14,307 nt of DNA from Candidatus Thiodictyon intracellulare (GTDB taxonomy: Bacteria; Pseudomonadota; Gammaproteobacteria; Chromatiales; Chromatiaceae). A program made the position numbers and the translations under genes. The notes beneath the pieces are model-generated. The model did not search any database and had not been told where the DNA came from. It was given only the letters and a program-made list of their open reading frames with translations. Below, piece by piece: positions 6,602 to 14,044 of this stretch. The stretch lies in contig JADNEJ010000159.1 of the NCBI GenBank assembly GCA_016292295.1, forward strand, positions 1 to 14,307. The letters run 5' to 3'. Each line of letters begins with the position of its first letter. Position 1 is the stretch's first letter.

Positions 6602-7788
6602 CGGACCTGGCACCGGGGAGGTTCGCCGCCGGGAGGCGGTGGGGTGGGCAGGTTGACCGTGACCGGGCGGGCGCCGCGACGGGTTCGATCCTCCACCCGG
6701 CCGACCAGTTGCCCGCAGGCGGCGGCGATTTCGTCGCCGCGCGTCTTGCGGGTGAAGACCAACAGGCCGGAGCCCATCAGGCGTTGGCGAAAGGTCTCCA
6801 ACTGGGCCGGGGGGGTGGTCTTGAAGCCGCTGTCCGGAAACGGATTGAAGGGGATCAAGTTGAGCTTGGACGGGGTGCCCTCCAAGAGTTGGATCAGTTG
6901 TCTGGCGTGCTGGAGACTGTCGTTGATGCCGTCCAGCATCACATATTCCCAGGTGATCTTGCGCCGTTGGTCCCCGGCCAGATAGGCGCGGCAGGCCGGC
7001 AGCAATTCCTCCAGCGGGTACTTGCGATTGATCGGTACCAATTGGTCGCGCAGTGCGTTGTTGGGCGCATGCAGCGATACGGCCAGGGCGACGTCGCTGA
7101 CTTCCCGCAACCGATAGATATTGGGCACGATGCCGGAGGTGCTCAGGGTGACCCGAAACTTGGAAAGATTGTAGGCCAGGTCGTCCTGTATGACCGCCAT
7201 AGCCTTGACCACCGCCTCGAAGTTCGCGAGCGGCTCGCCCATGCCCATCATCACCACGTTCGATGGCGCGACGCCGAGTTGTCGTGTCGCGTGCCAGACC
7301 TGGCCGACGATCTCGCCCACTCGTAAGTTGCGATTGAATCCGTGGCGGGCGGTGGCGCAGAAGACGCAGTCCAGCGCGCACCCGACCTGGGAGGAGACGC
7401 AGAGGGTGCTGCGTCTCTCCTCGGGGATGTACACCGTCTCGATCCGCTGTCCGTCATTGAGTTCCATCACCCACTTCAGGGTGCCGTCCGCGGACGGCCG
7501 AGGGTCGATGATGCGGGGTAAGCGCAGCACCGCGTGGTCCGACAGTGCGGCGCGCAGGCGCTTGGGTAGGTCGGTCATCGCGTCATAGTCGATGACCCCG
7601 TGCTTGTGGATCCACTTGAACAGATTGCGTCCGTGGAAGGTCTTGAAGCCAAGCGCGGCCACCAGGGCCTCACAATCGGTGAGGTCCAGGTCCAGCAGGT
7701 TCGGCACCATGCCTTGGGCTTCTTGCGGGTTATCCATCGCGGGTGCGTGGTCCGGCCGGGTCGGGGTCAGCGGGTAGGCCTTGATCAT
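6598..7788 (-). CDS. rlmN: Dual-specificity 23S rRNA/tRNA (adenine C2)-methyltransferase RlmN
   Basis: RlmN is a cytoplasmic radical-SAM enzyme that methylates C2 of A2503 in 23S rRNA and of A37 in several tRNAs. The product (396 residues from the ATG at 7788) has the 4Fe-4S motif CALDCVFC, whose Cys residues fall at about 137, 141 and 144. It also has the family sequence MGMGEPLANF and the downstream SLHAPNN. The conserved C-terminal Cys that carries the methyl group lies in AACGQL (about residue 358). A GTG at 7800 would add four residues. I prefer the ATG because a purine-rich AAGGTGGGCGG lies just upstream. A Met 26 residues further in, close to the core LLDLDL, is a less likely alternative. 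The Pro-rich tail is unremarkable. The stop overlaps the pilW ATG. Confidence 0.95.
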   Translation of the reverse strand: MIKAYPLTPTRPDHAPAMDNPQEAQGMVPNLLDLDLTDCEALVAALGFKTFHGRNLFKWIHKHGVIDYDAMTDLPKRLRAALSDHAVLRLPRIIDPRPSADGTLKWVMELNDGQRIETVYIPEERRSTLCVSSQVGCALDCVFCATARHGFNRNLRVGEIVGQVWHATRQLGVAPSNVVMMGMGEPLANFEAVVKAMAVIQDDLAYNLSKFRVTLSTSGIVPNIYRLREVSDVALAVSLHAPNNALRDQLVPINRKYPLEELLPACRAYLAGDQRRKITWEYVMLDGINDSLQHARQLIQLLEGTPSKLNLIPFNPFPDSGFKTTPPAQLETFRQRLMGSGLLVFTRKTRGDEIAAACGQLVGRVEDRTRRGARPVTVNLPTPPPPGGEPPRCQVR

Positions 7789-7915
7789 AATTCCGCCCAC
7801 CTTAGTTCAGCCCCGGCGTCGCCGCTCACTTGCAGAATATGCGCTTGCGCGCGCAAACCCACATGGGCCGGCCGGCCTTTGGCGGATTTGTGATCAAGAT
7901 CCAGCGAGTGCGTGG

Positions 7916-8329
7916 TCAGATGCCTTCCGGGAAGAAGAACGCAATTTCCACCGCGGCCGTGTCCGGAGCGTCGGAACCGTGCACCGCATTCTCCGTAAAG
8001 GAGTCGGCGAAGTCCGCACGGATGGTGCCGGGGGCGGCGTTGGCCGGGTTGGTGGCGCCCATGATGTCGCGGTTCTTGGCGACCGCGTCCTCTCCCTCCA
8101 GGGCCTGGACCATGACCGGCCCGGAAGTCATGAAGTCCACCAGTTCCGCGAAAAACGGCTTGCCCTGGTGCACGGCATAGAAGGCCCCGGCCTGTTCCTT
8201 GCTCAGGTGCATCATGCGCGCGGCGACGATGCGCAGTCCGGCCGCCTCGAAACGGCTCAGGATGGCGCCGATGGCGTCCTTGGCGACAGCGTTTGGCTTA
8301 ATGATAGAGAGAGTACGTTCGACTGGCAT
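7916..8329 (-). CDS. ndk: Nucleoside diphosphate kinase
   Basis: Ndk transfers the gamma-phosphate between nucleoside di- and triphosphates through a phospho-His intermediate and balances NTP and dNTP pools. The 137-residue product is close to the family norm (about 140) and aligns from end to end. It starts [18 protein letters not shown], with the nucleotide-contacting Lys at 11. It continues through [17 protein letters not shown] and R-x-x-MGATNP, and has the active-site block NAVHGSD with catalytic His 117. The ATG at 8329 follows GGAG seven to eight bases upstream. The gene heads the minus-strand block but is separated from rlmN by about 127 bases without overlap, so it may also be expressed on its own. 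A weak promoter candidate lies about 120 bases upstream. Confidence 0.97.
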   Translation of the reverse strand: MPVERTLSIIKPNAVAKDAIGAILSRFEAAGLRIVAARMMHLSKEQAGAFYAVHQGKPFFAELVDFMTSGPVMVQALEGEDAVAKNRDIMGATNPANAAPGTIRADFADSFTENAVHGSDAPDTAAVEIAFFFPEGI

Positions 8330-8383
8330 GGGGGCTCCGGATCAGGTGTTTGGGGGCGCGCCCGCGGCGATAATGGGGCCAGA

Positions 8384-8403
8384 CCCCGGGGTAATCCCCG
8401 GGG
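8384..8403. repeat. Twin CCCCGGGG palindrome upstream of ndk
   Basis: Two identical 8-bp self-complementary units, ccccgggg at 8384-8391 and 8396-8403, flank the tetranucleotide taat. The block can fold as one 8-bp hairpin with a 4-base loop or bind a symmetric protein. It lies about 55-75 bases upstream of the ndk start codon. If the predicted promoter is right, it falls within the transcribed leader. No T-run follows on either strand, so a terminator is unlikely. Confidence 0.5.
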
Positions 8404-8450
8404 CGGCGCGTGGCCACCACCGGTGCGGGCCGGCGCAAAGCAAGGCGCGC

Positions 8451-8479
8451 AGTCTACCGGCAAGGGGGATGACCGGCAA
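8451..8479 (-). promoter_or_regulatory. Candidate sigma70-type promoter for ndk
   Basis: On the minus strand TTGCCG (8479-8474) and TAGACT (8456-8451) are separated by 17 bases. Each matches the consensus hexamers at four of six positions. Transcription would start near 8444 and give a leader of about 115 bases that includes the twin CCCCGGGG element. The hexamer matches are modest and the region is GC-rich, so this is only a candidate. Confidence 0.3.
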
Positions 8480-8609
8480 TGCCGGGTGTCTGCCGACGCG
8501 CCCGCGCCGGTGCGCCCCGGGGCCGCGGCAGCGCTTGGTCGGGCGGCCTGTCGGAGGGCGGCGAGTCCATCCAGCCGCGGAAAAACTTAACCCTGAGTAG
8601 AGGTGAATC

Positions 8610-9563
8610 ATGGCCTGTTTCGACGTCTTCAACGGGGATGCGGATGGCATCTGTGCCTTGCAGCAACTGCGGCTCGCGCACCCGCGCGAAGCCACCCTGG
8701 TAACCGGGGTCAAGCGCGACATTGCGCTGCTGGAGCGCCTTGAGGCCAGCCCCGGGGATCGGGTCACGGTGCTTGACATTGCCCTGGACAGCAACCGTGC
8801 GGCACTGGCTCGGATATTGGCCGCGGGCGCCCGAGTGCGCTACTTCGACCACCATTTCCCCGGTGAGATCCCCAGCCACCCCGGGCTCGAGTGTCACATC
8901 GAGACCAGTCCGGACAAGGGTACGAGCCTGTTGGTCGATGAATTCCTCGGCGGGCGTTTACGCGCCTGGGCGGTGGTGGGCACCTTCGGCGACAATTTCG
9001 ATGCCGCGGCGTGCCGCGTAGCGGCACCGCTGTGGCTTGCCGCGGTCGATCTCGCGCTCCTGCGGGAACTCGGCATCTGCATCAATTACAATAGTTACGG
9101 CGCCGCTGTGGCCGATCTGCATTGCGCCCCGGATGATTTGTATCGTCGCCTGTGTCGCTACGAGGACCCGCTGGCGTTCATCCGTGAGGACCCGACCTTC
9201 CACTGCTTGCGCAGCGGCTACGCGGATGATCTGGCGTGTGCGCGAGGCACCGCGCCTTCACTCATGCAGGCGCGTCACCGGCTGCACATTCTACCCGACG
9301 AACCCTGGGCGCGGCGCGTCAGCGGGGTCTTTGCCAACACGCTTGCACAGGTCGCACCGGAGTGTGCCCATGCCTTGCTGACGCGTCTGCCGCACGGCGG
9401 CTTTCTGGTGAGCGTGCGCGCCCCGCTGACCCGCCCCGACGGTGCCGACCAACTGTGTCGCCAATTCGAGAGCGGAGGCGGGCGCAAGGCGGCGGCCGGA
9501 ATCAATCACCTGCCCGACACGGACTACGACCGCTTCGCGGCGGCCTTCGTGGCCGCCTTCTGA
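8610..9563 (+). CDS. Stand-alone DHH-family phosphoesterase
   Basis: DHH proteins are metal-dependent phosphoesterases such as RecJ, NrnA and c-di-nucleotide hydrolases. The substrate of this one cannot be read from sequence. The 317-residue product has motif I FNGDADGICAL (metal-binding Asp 10 and 12), VLDIALD with Asp 56, the name motif FDHHFPG (Asp 80, His 81 and 82), and GTFGDN with Asp 128. A C-terminal DHHA1-like end carries GGGRKAAAG at 289-297. In many DHHA1 domains that loop is GGGH, so the Arg is a difference worth noting, though it may be normal in this subfamily. Its size fits the NrnA-like two-domain forms and excludes RecJ. The ATG at 8610 follows a good AGAGGTGA ribosome binding site. 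It is divergent from ndk and followed by two tRNA genes. I assign no gene symbol. Confidence 0.85.
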   Translation: MACFDVFNGDADGICALQQLRLAHPREATLVTGVKRDIALLERLEASPGDRVTVLDIALDSNRAALARILAAGARVRYFDHHFPGEIPSHPGLECHIETSPDKGTSLLVDEFLGGRLRAWAVVGTFGDNFDAAACRVAAPLWLAAVDLALLRELGICINYNSYGAAVADLHCAPDDLYRRLCRYEDPLAFIREDPTFHCLRSGYADDLACARGTAPSLMQARHRLHILPDEPWARRVSGVFANTLAQVAPECAHALLTRLPHGGFLVSVRAPLTRPDGADQLCRQFESGGGRKAAAGINHLPDTDYDRFAAAFVAAF

Positions 9564-9702
9564 ACCGCCTACCGAACCCACCGCGGGGGCCTTGCGCACG
9601 CTTCCGGCTGACCCTTGAGGGGAGGGGCAGCCGCGGCTCGCTCGTCTCGGCGCACGCGTGGTGGGCGAGCATTCATTTGGTCAACGGCGGACAGCTTTGC
9701 TG

Positions 9703-9731
9703 GTGACAAGAACGCGCGTCCCTACTATACT
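9703..9731 (+). promoter_or_regulatory. Promoter of tRNA-Cys
   Basis: GTGACA at 9703-9708 and TATACT at 9726-9731 each match the sigma70 consensus at five of six positions with the ideal 17-base spacing. The predicted start, about 9738, lies just before the mature tRNA-Cys 5' end at 9742. The GC-rich bases after the -10 box resemble a stringent-type discriminator. Confidence 0.65.
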
Positions 9732-9741
9732 CCTCGGCTTG

Positions 9742-9815
9742 GGCTGAGTGGCAGAGTGGTCATGCAGCGGCCTGCAAAGCCGTCCACCCCGGTTCGATTC
9801 CGGGCTCAGCCTCCA
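9742..9815 (+). tRNA. tRNA-Cys (anticodon GCA)
   Basis: The 74-base gene folds fully. The acceptor stem pairs GGCTGAG (9742-9748) with CTCAGCC (9805-9811). The anticodon stem pairs GCGGC (9767-9771) with GCCGT (9779-9783) around the loop CTGCAAA, with anticodon GCA at 9774-9776. The T stem pairs CCCGG with CCGGG around TTCGATT. The discriminator is U and the CCA end (9813-9815) is encoded, as is usual in gammaproteobacteria. It is preceded by a strong promoter and may be co-transcribed with the tRNA-Leu 167 bases downstream. Confidence 0.97.
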
Positions 9816-9982
9816 ACTCACGACTGCTACCTGCTGCGCTCCCTTACGCCCGCGGCTTGCCGGCGATAGCGCCAAGCGTCCCGAGAGCCTGGCGAGCAAC
9901 CTTGCGCAAAACAACCGGTAGACTACCAGCGGAGTGGTACGCAGCCCTGGGAGGCGCCGCCGGCAGGGGCTTCCAAGACAAC

Positions 9983-10067
9983 GCCCGGGTGGCGAAATCG
10001 GTAGACGCAAGGGACTTAAAATCCCTCGCCGCGAGGCGTGCGGGTTCGAGTCCCGCCCCGGGCACCA
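9983..10067 (+). tRNA. tRNA-Leu (anticodon TAA)
   Basis: This is an 85-base class II tRNA with a long variable arm. The acceptor stem pairs GCCCGGG (9983-9989) with CCCGGGC (10057-10063). The anticodon stem pairs AGGGA with TCCCT around CTTAAAA, with anticodon TAA at 10017-10019, reading UUA and UUG. The T stem pairs GCGGG with CCCGC around TTCGAGT. The discriminator is A and CCA is encoded at 10065-10067. No separate strong promoter is evident, so it is probably transcribed from the tRNA-Cys promoter. Confidence 0.97.
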
Positions 10068-10900
10068 ATTCGGTGGCCACGTCTGACGGTTCCACCTTGC
10101 CGGCACTGTCGCGAGCGGGCTCCAAGCCGTCCGATCCGTACCCAACCAAGCCCTGCGGACCTCTGCAATAGCGATTGCGCAAGCGTTGCTGCGCCCGTGG
10201 TCCAGGTCCCGCTGTTGATGGCGTCCCGCCCCCCACTTGCTGCTTTCCGCCGGCGATAAGGTCTTGACTGATCACTGTCAACACCGTTGTTGAAGCCGCG
10301 AAACGAGATGAAGGCGAGATGCGCCGCACGGCCTTGCCAAACCCCTATAACCCCCGCCCATGGTCCCTTGTGCATCCGGACGAGTAGCGGGACACCGGTG
10401 TCATTCGCCTGCTTGCTCGACTAGTTGCGTGTCAGTGCACTGCGGCTCGTCAAGTATTGACTGCAACCTCCCCATCGCCCGGATGGCGCCTTGGCCCAAT
10501 CCGGGCGCAGCCTCGCAGACACGGCAAAAAGATCAGCCTCGGCTACGATGGGGGCGCGGCGCAATACCTGCCCGGTCTCGCCGCGCGTGAATGGCATGAG
10601 TCCGGTCGTGGCTCACGCTGCGAAGCAGCCCGATACGGTACCATCCTGCGGTTCGCCATCGGCCGCGCTGCCGTCGGCCAGGGTTCAGGGCGCGGACGGC
10701 GCCCCATGCGGCCGGTGGCTAACGGTGGCGAACGGTGCGCTGATGAGACCGATGAGTGACGGGGCAGTTGCGCCCGCGACCACCGAATGCCTGACCGGCG
10801 CCTTATCCCCGTTACGAGCCAAGGCAGGAATGCCCGCGAGCAGTTGTCCGCGATTGAATCGCCCGGATGGTCGAGTCTCAGGCCGCGGCTGTGCGCGCGT
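10068..10900. other. Long intergenic region with no convincing protein gene
   Basis: About 0.8 kb lies between tRNA-Leu and the terminator-like hairpin. Several open frames cross it on both strands, the longest starting at 10491 on the plus strand. Their products are low in hydrophobic cores, rich in Arg/Pro/Ser and resemble no family I know. They look like the chance open frames of GC-rich DNA. Structure that can be seen includes a perfect 9-bp inverted repeat at 10476-10507 and a TTGAC-N8-GTCAA dyad at 10265-10281. It could be decayed gene sequence or hold an RNA gene. Confidence 0.5.
10476..10507. repeat. Perfect 9-bp inverted repeat (hairpin)
   Basis: The arms are cgcccggat (10476-10484) and atccgggcg (10499-10507). 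They enclose a 14-base spacer that contains its own ggcgcc palindrome. It has no following T-run. It lies in a region without an identified gene, so its role is unknown. Confidence 0.5.
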
Positions 10901-10966
10901 GCCGCAGCCCCGGTGCAGGAATCCGCCGTCGGTGGCCGTCCGGCGGTGCATCGTGCGGCATTTTTT
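10901..10966 (+). terminator. Large hairpin followed by T6, terminator-like
   Basis: The 59-base structure has an outer stem of gccgca (10901-10906) with tgcggc (10954-10959). A 4-base bulge follows, then the helix cggtgca (10911-10917) with tgcatcg (10947-10953, one G-U pair). The inner helix pairs ccgccg (10923-10928) with cggcgg (10941-10946). One A and six T residues follow (10961-10966), so it reads as a rho-independent terminator on the plus strand. No gene is recognised within 0.8 kb upstream other than tRNA-Leu. It may close a tRNA read-through transcript or an unrecognised RNA, and it insulates the H-NS gene promoter just downstream. Confidence 0.5.
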
Positions 10967-10977
10967 ATCTTCCTCGC

Positions 10978-11005
10978 TTGACTTTCATTGCGAAACTAAT
11001 ACATT
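10978..11005 (+). promoter_or_regulatory. Promoter of the H-NS-family gene with overlapping palindrome
   Basis: TTGACT (10978-10983, five of six) and TACATT (11000-11005, four of six) are 16 bases apart. Transcription would start near 11012 and give a leader of about 77 bases. A perfect 14-bp dyad, actaatacattagt (10995-11008: arms ACTAAT/ATTAGT with a 2-base centre), covers the -10 box. This looks like a repressor site. Confidence 0.5.
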
Positions 11006-11088
11006 AGTAAGGGTGCGCTCGTGGCAGATATGCGCGGCGATACGCAGACCAACTCAGTCCATCCATTTTCAGATCGGAGGTGCCCACT

Positions 11089-11496
11089 GTGGAGTACGCA
11101 AACCTTAACGTTGATGAGATTCGGCAGCGGCTCGAGGAAATCGAGCAGAGCAAGTCGGAATTGCAGCGGGTATTGACCACCCGGCGGCAAGAGGCGAAGC
11201 AGGGCGTGCTTCAGCAGATCAGGGACCTGATCAGTCAGAACGGGTATGAGGTCGACGAGATAGTCCCTCTGATCATGCTCCGGCGCCGTCGCGGTGCCGC
11301 TGTCGCGACCCGTGCTACGCCGTCTGGACGCGACTACACCCGTTATGTCGATCCAGAGAACCCGGAGAACGTCTATGTCCGTGGCGTCCTACCGGGTTGG
11401 ATGAAGCAGAAGATGCAGGAGCAGGGCTACGATGCGTCCGTCAAGGCGGATCGTGAATCGTTCAAGGCCAATTACCTCCAAGTGCTTGAGGTCTGA
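11089..11496 (+). CDS. H-NS family nucleoid-associated DNA-binding protein
   Basis: H-NS-type proteins coat AT-rich DNA and silence genes, often horizontally acquired ones. The 135-residue product starts with an oligomerisation coiled coil (about 1-50: DEIRQRLEEIEQSKSELQRV). A linker with the basic cluster RRRRGAAVATR follows, then a C-terminal DNA-binding module (RYVDPENPENVYVRGVLPGW, about 85-104) and an acidic/basic tail. The module matches the H-NS C-terminal pattern Y-x-D-P-x-N and P-x-W. Where classical members have a QGR or GRGR loop contacting the minor groove, this one has VRGVL. The GTG at 11089 is the start because GGAGG (11076-11080) sits eight bases upstream. An earlier in-frame GTG at 11080 overlaps that GGAGG and is unlikely. 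The gene stands alone with its own promoter. Confidence 0.85.
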   Translation: MEYANLNVDEIRQRLEEIEQSKSELQRVLTTRRQEAKQGVLQQIRDLISQNGYEVDEIVPLIMLRRRRGAAVATRATPSGRDYTRYVDPENPENVYVRGVLPGWMKQKMQEQGYDASVKADRESFKANYLQVLEV

Positions 11497-12006
11497 TTCC
11501 CCGCGATCTGATCCGCGCCGGATTCCTGAGTCGAAACCGGCGCGACGCGTGGTTGGCGTCGAATCCACCGCCAGGTGTCCTTAACAAGGGGTGCCTCGGG
11601 GTGGCGTGCTATGACCGCGTTTCGGTGGGCCATCCGCCTGCTCTCGGCGTGGCGTCGCAGGGCTCGATAGGGTCGGCAGGGTCGGCAGTGCTTGGTTGCT
11701 GTATCCGATGTGATCGCTCTAAGCCAATGAAAAAATTGACTTCGATGAGTCAGATTCGAGGGGCGTCGGCGGGGCTGACGCCAAGCATGGATCAAATCCA
11801 ACAAATCCGCTGGCTTTTTGCTTCGCATGTGTCTAGACTCTAAAGCCTACACTATCCGGCGCTAAGTTGCCGTGGTGCTTCTGTATAGCGGCAGATCGCG
11901 TCAAGATTTTCCGGCGTCTCCGTCGAACGTACATTTTCTTTCATTTTGCCTGGATCGGCCCCGGAACCCCGGGTAAGTCGCCTGGGCAGACAGGCTCGGA
12001 GCCTCC
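11497..12006. other. Intergenic region before the RNA helicase gene
   Basis: This stretch of 510 bases has no recognisable gene. It holds a 7-bp inverted repeat (gcgccgg 11515-11521 with ccggcgc 11537-11543) shortly after the H-NS stop, without a T-run. A direct 9-base repeat, gggtcggca, occurs twice in tandem (11670-11687), and there is a ggcgtc/gacgcc hairpin at 11762-11782. The last 150 bases are comparatively AT-rich and probably contain the promoter and leader of the helicase gene, but no clear hexamer pair stands out. Open frames here give no protein-like sequence. Confidence 0.5.
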
Positions 12007-13299
<1,293 letters not shown>

Positions 13300-13452
13300 C
13301 CGTCGGTACCGTTTCGCGGTGTGCCGTCAGGGCCCGGCCGCGCAACGATTTCGCCCCAACGGTTGGGGACAAAGACTGTCGAATCAGTTGTGCATTGATC
13401 ATTCGACCGTTCTCACTCTCTCTTCAATGCACTTTGACGGAACACTTGAACG

Positions 13453-13725
13453 ATGAATATCTACGTTGGTAACCTGGCTTACTCCGTGACCCAAGACGAT
13501 CTGCGCGACGCCTTCGCCGCCTATGGCGAGATCTCTAGCGTGAACCTGATCACCGACAAGTTCACTGGTGACTCAAAGGGTTTCGGCTTCGTCGAGATGC
13601 CGAACAACTCGGAGGCCGATGCGGCCATCAAGGCCCTGAACGAGACCCCCCTGAAGGGCCGCAACCTGAAGGTTAACCAGGCCAAACCACGCGGTGAGCG
13701 TCCCTCCCGCGGTCCGCGCTGGTAG
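13453..13725 (+). CDS. Small single-RRM RNA-binding protein
   Basis: The product is a 90-residue protein consisting almost entirely of one RNA recognition motif, like the glycine-tailed RNA-binding proteins of cyanobacteria and many proteobacteria. RNP2 is IYVGNL (residues 3-8) and RNP1 is KGFGFVEM (42-49), with the exposed aromatic residues needed for RNA stacking. A short basic tail (KPRGERPSRGPRW) follows and is shorter than the Gly-rich tails of cyanobacterial Rbp. Such proteins bind single-stranded RNA and are often cold-induced. The target here is unknown. The ATG at 13453 has only a weak purine-rich site upstream. It follows the helicase gene and is closed by a strong terminator. A shared role in RNA remodelling is an inference from position. 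Confidence 0.92.
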   Translation: MNIYVGNLAYSVTQDDLRDAFAAYGEISSVNLITDKFTGDSKGFGFVEMPNNSEADAAIKALNETPLKGRNLKVNQAKPRGERPSRGPRW

Positions 13726-13736
13726 GCAACGCGGGG

Positions 13737-13765
13737 AAGGCCGAGGTGTTCGCCTCGGCCTTTCT
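13737..13765 (+). terminator. Rho-independent terminator after the RRM gene
   Basis: A perfect 10-bp stem, aaggccgagg (13737-13746) with cctcggcctt (13753-13762), closes a six-base loop, tgttcg. It runs into tttct. It lies 12 bases after the RRM gene stop. Confidence 0.85.
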
Positions 13766-13908
13766 GAGCGGCGGCGCTCGAACACCGATGGCCGTCGGAA
13801 CGGTTTGGATGCCGCACCGACGGCACGTTTGGCGGCGGTTATGTGGCGTTGCCCACGTATGATCCTCGAACCTGATTCCAACGGCAGTTCGTAGGGGATC
13901 CTTGCGCG

Positions 13909-14043
13909 ATGACCTACCGAGTGCGTCATCAGAACCCGCAGGCTCATCTGTTCGCCGTGGCGTTGGTGATCGATGGTTCGGTCGCGACTGTGTTGCAACT
14001 CACCATGCCGGCGTGGTGTCCCGGCAGCTACATGATCCGGGAG
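13909..14043 (+). pseudogene. Truncated M61-family peptidase, N-terminal piece
   Basis: From the ATG at 13909, preceded by AGGGGA, about 45 residues resemble the N-terminal beta domain of M61 (glycyl aminopeptidase-like, PDZ-containing) peptidases. The key matches are YRVRHQNPQAHLFAVAL and MPAWCPGSYMIRE; the latter is the family block P-A-W-x-P-G-S-Y-M-I-R-E. Directly after RE, where the family continues with Phe-Ala-Arg, the sequence turns into IS630 transposase. The open frame runs on to a stop at 14121 with unrelated residues. The catalytic HExxH region and PDZ domain are absent, so the fragment cannot be a peptidase. Whether the rest of the gene lies beyond the element cannot be seen. Confidence 0.6.
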
Positions 14044-14044
14044 G

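Noticed and set aside
6602..7381. The pilW reading frame stays open upstream to 7381, giving a possible 531-residue protein.
   Set aside because: The extra part is antisense to rlmN, is Arg/Gly/Pro-rich without protein character, and the ATG at 6601 has the coupled ATGA overlap and the leader peptide.
10253..10281. Minus-strand TTGACA with 17-base spacing to TATCGC, inside a TTGAC-N8-GTCAA dyad.
   Set aside because: The -10 matches only three of six positions and no gene follows on that strand before the tRNA genes.
10739..10790. CTGATGAG sequence resembling a hammerhead ribozyme core.
   Set aside because: The required GAAA partner and the three helices are not present around it.
11080..11088. 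GTG at 11080 as the start of the H-NS-family gene.
   Set aside because: It overlaps the GGAGG ribosome binding site, which is properly spaced for the GTG at 11089.
10491..11108. 205-codon open frame on the plus strand.
   Set aside because: It has no recognisable domain, odd composition, and runs through the terminator-like hairpin and the promoter of the H-NS-family gene, so it is a chance frame.
11472..11828. 118-codon minus-strand open frame between the H-NS-family gene and the helicase gene.
   Set aside because: The product is unlike any known family, overlaps the end of the H-NS-family gene and has no supporting signals.
13354..13368. ccccaa-cgg-ttgggg hairpin between rhlE and the RRM gene as a terminator.
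   Set aside because: The stem is short and followed by acaaag rather than a T-run; read-through into the RRM gene is likely.
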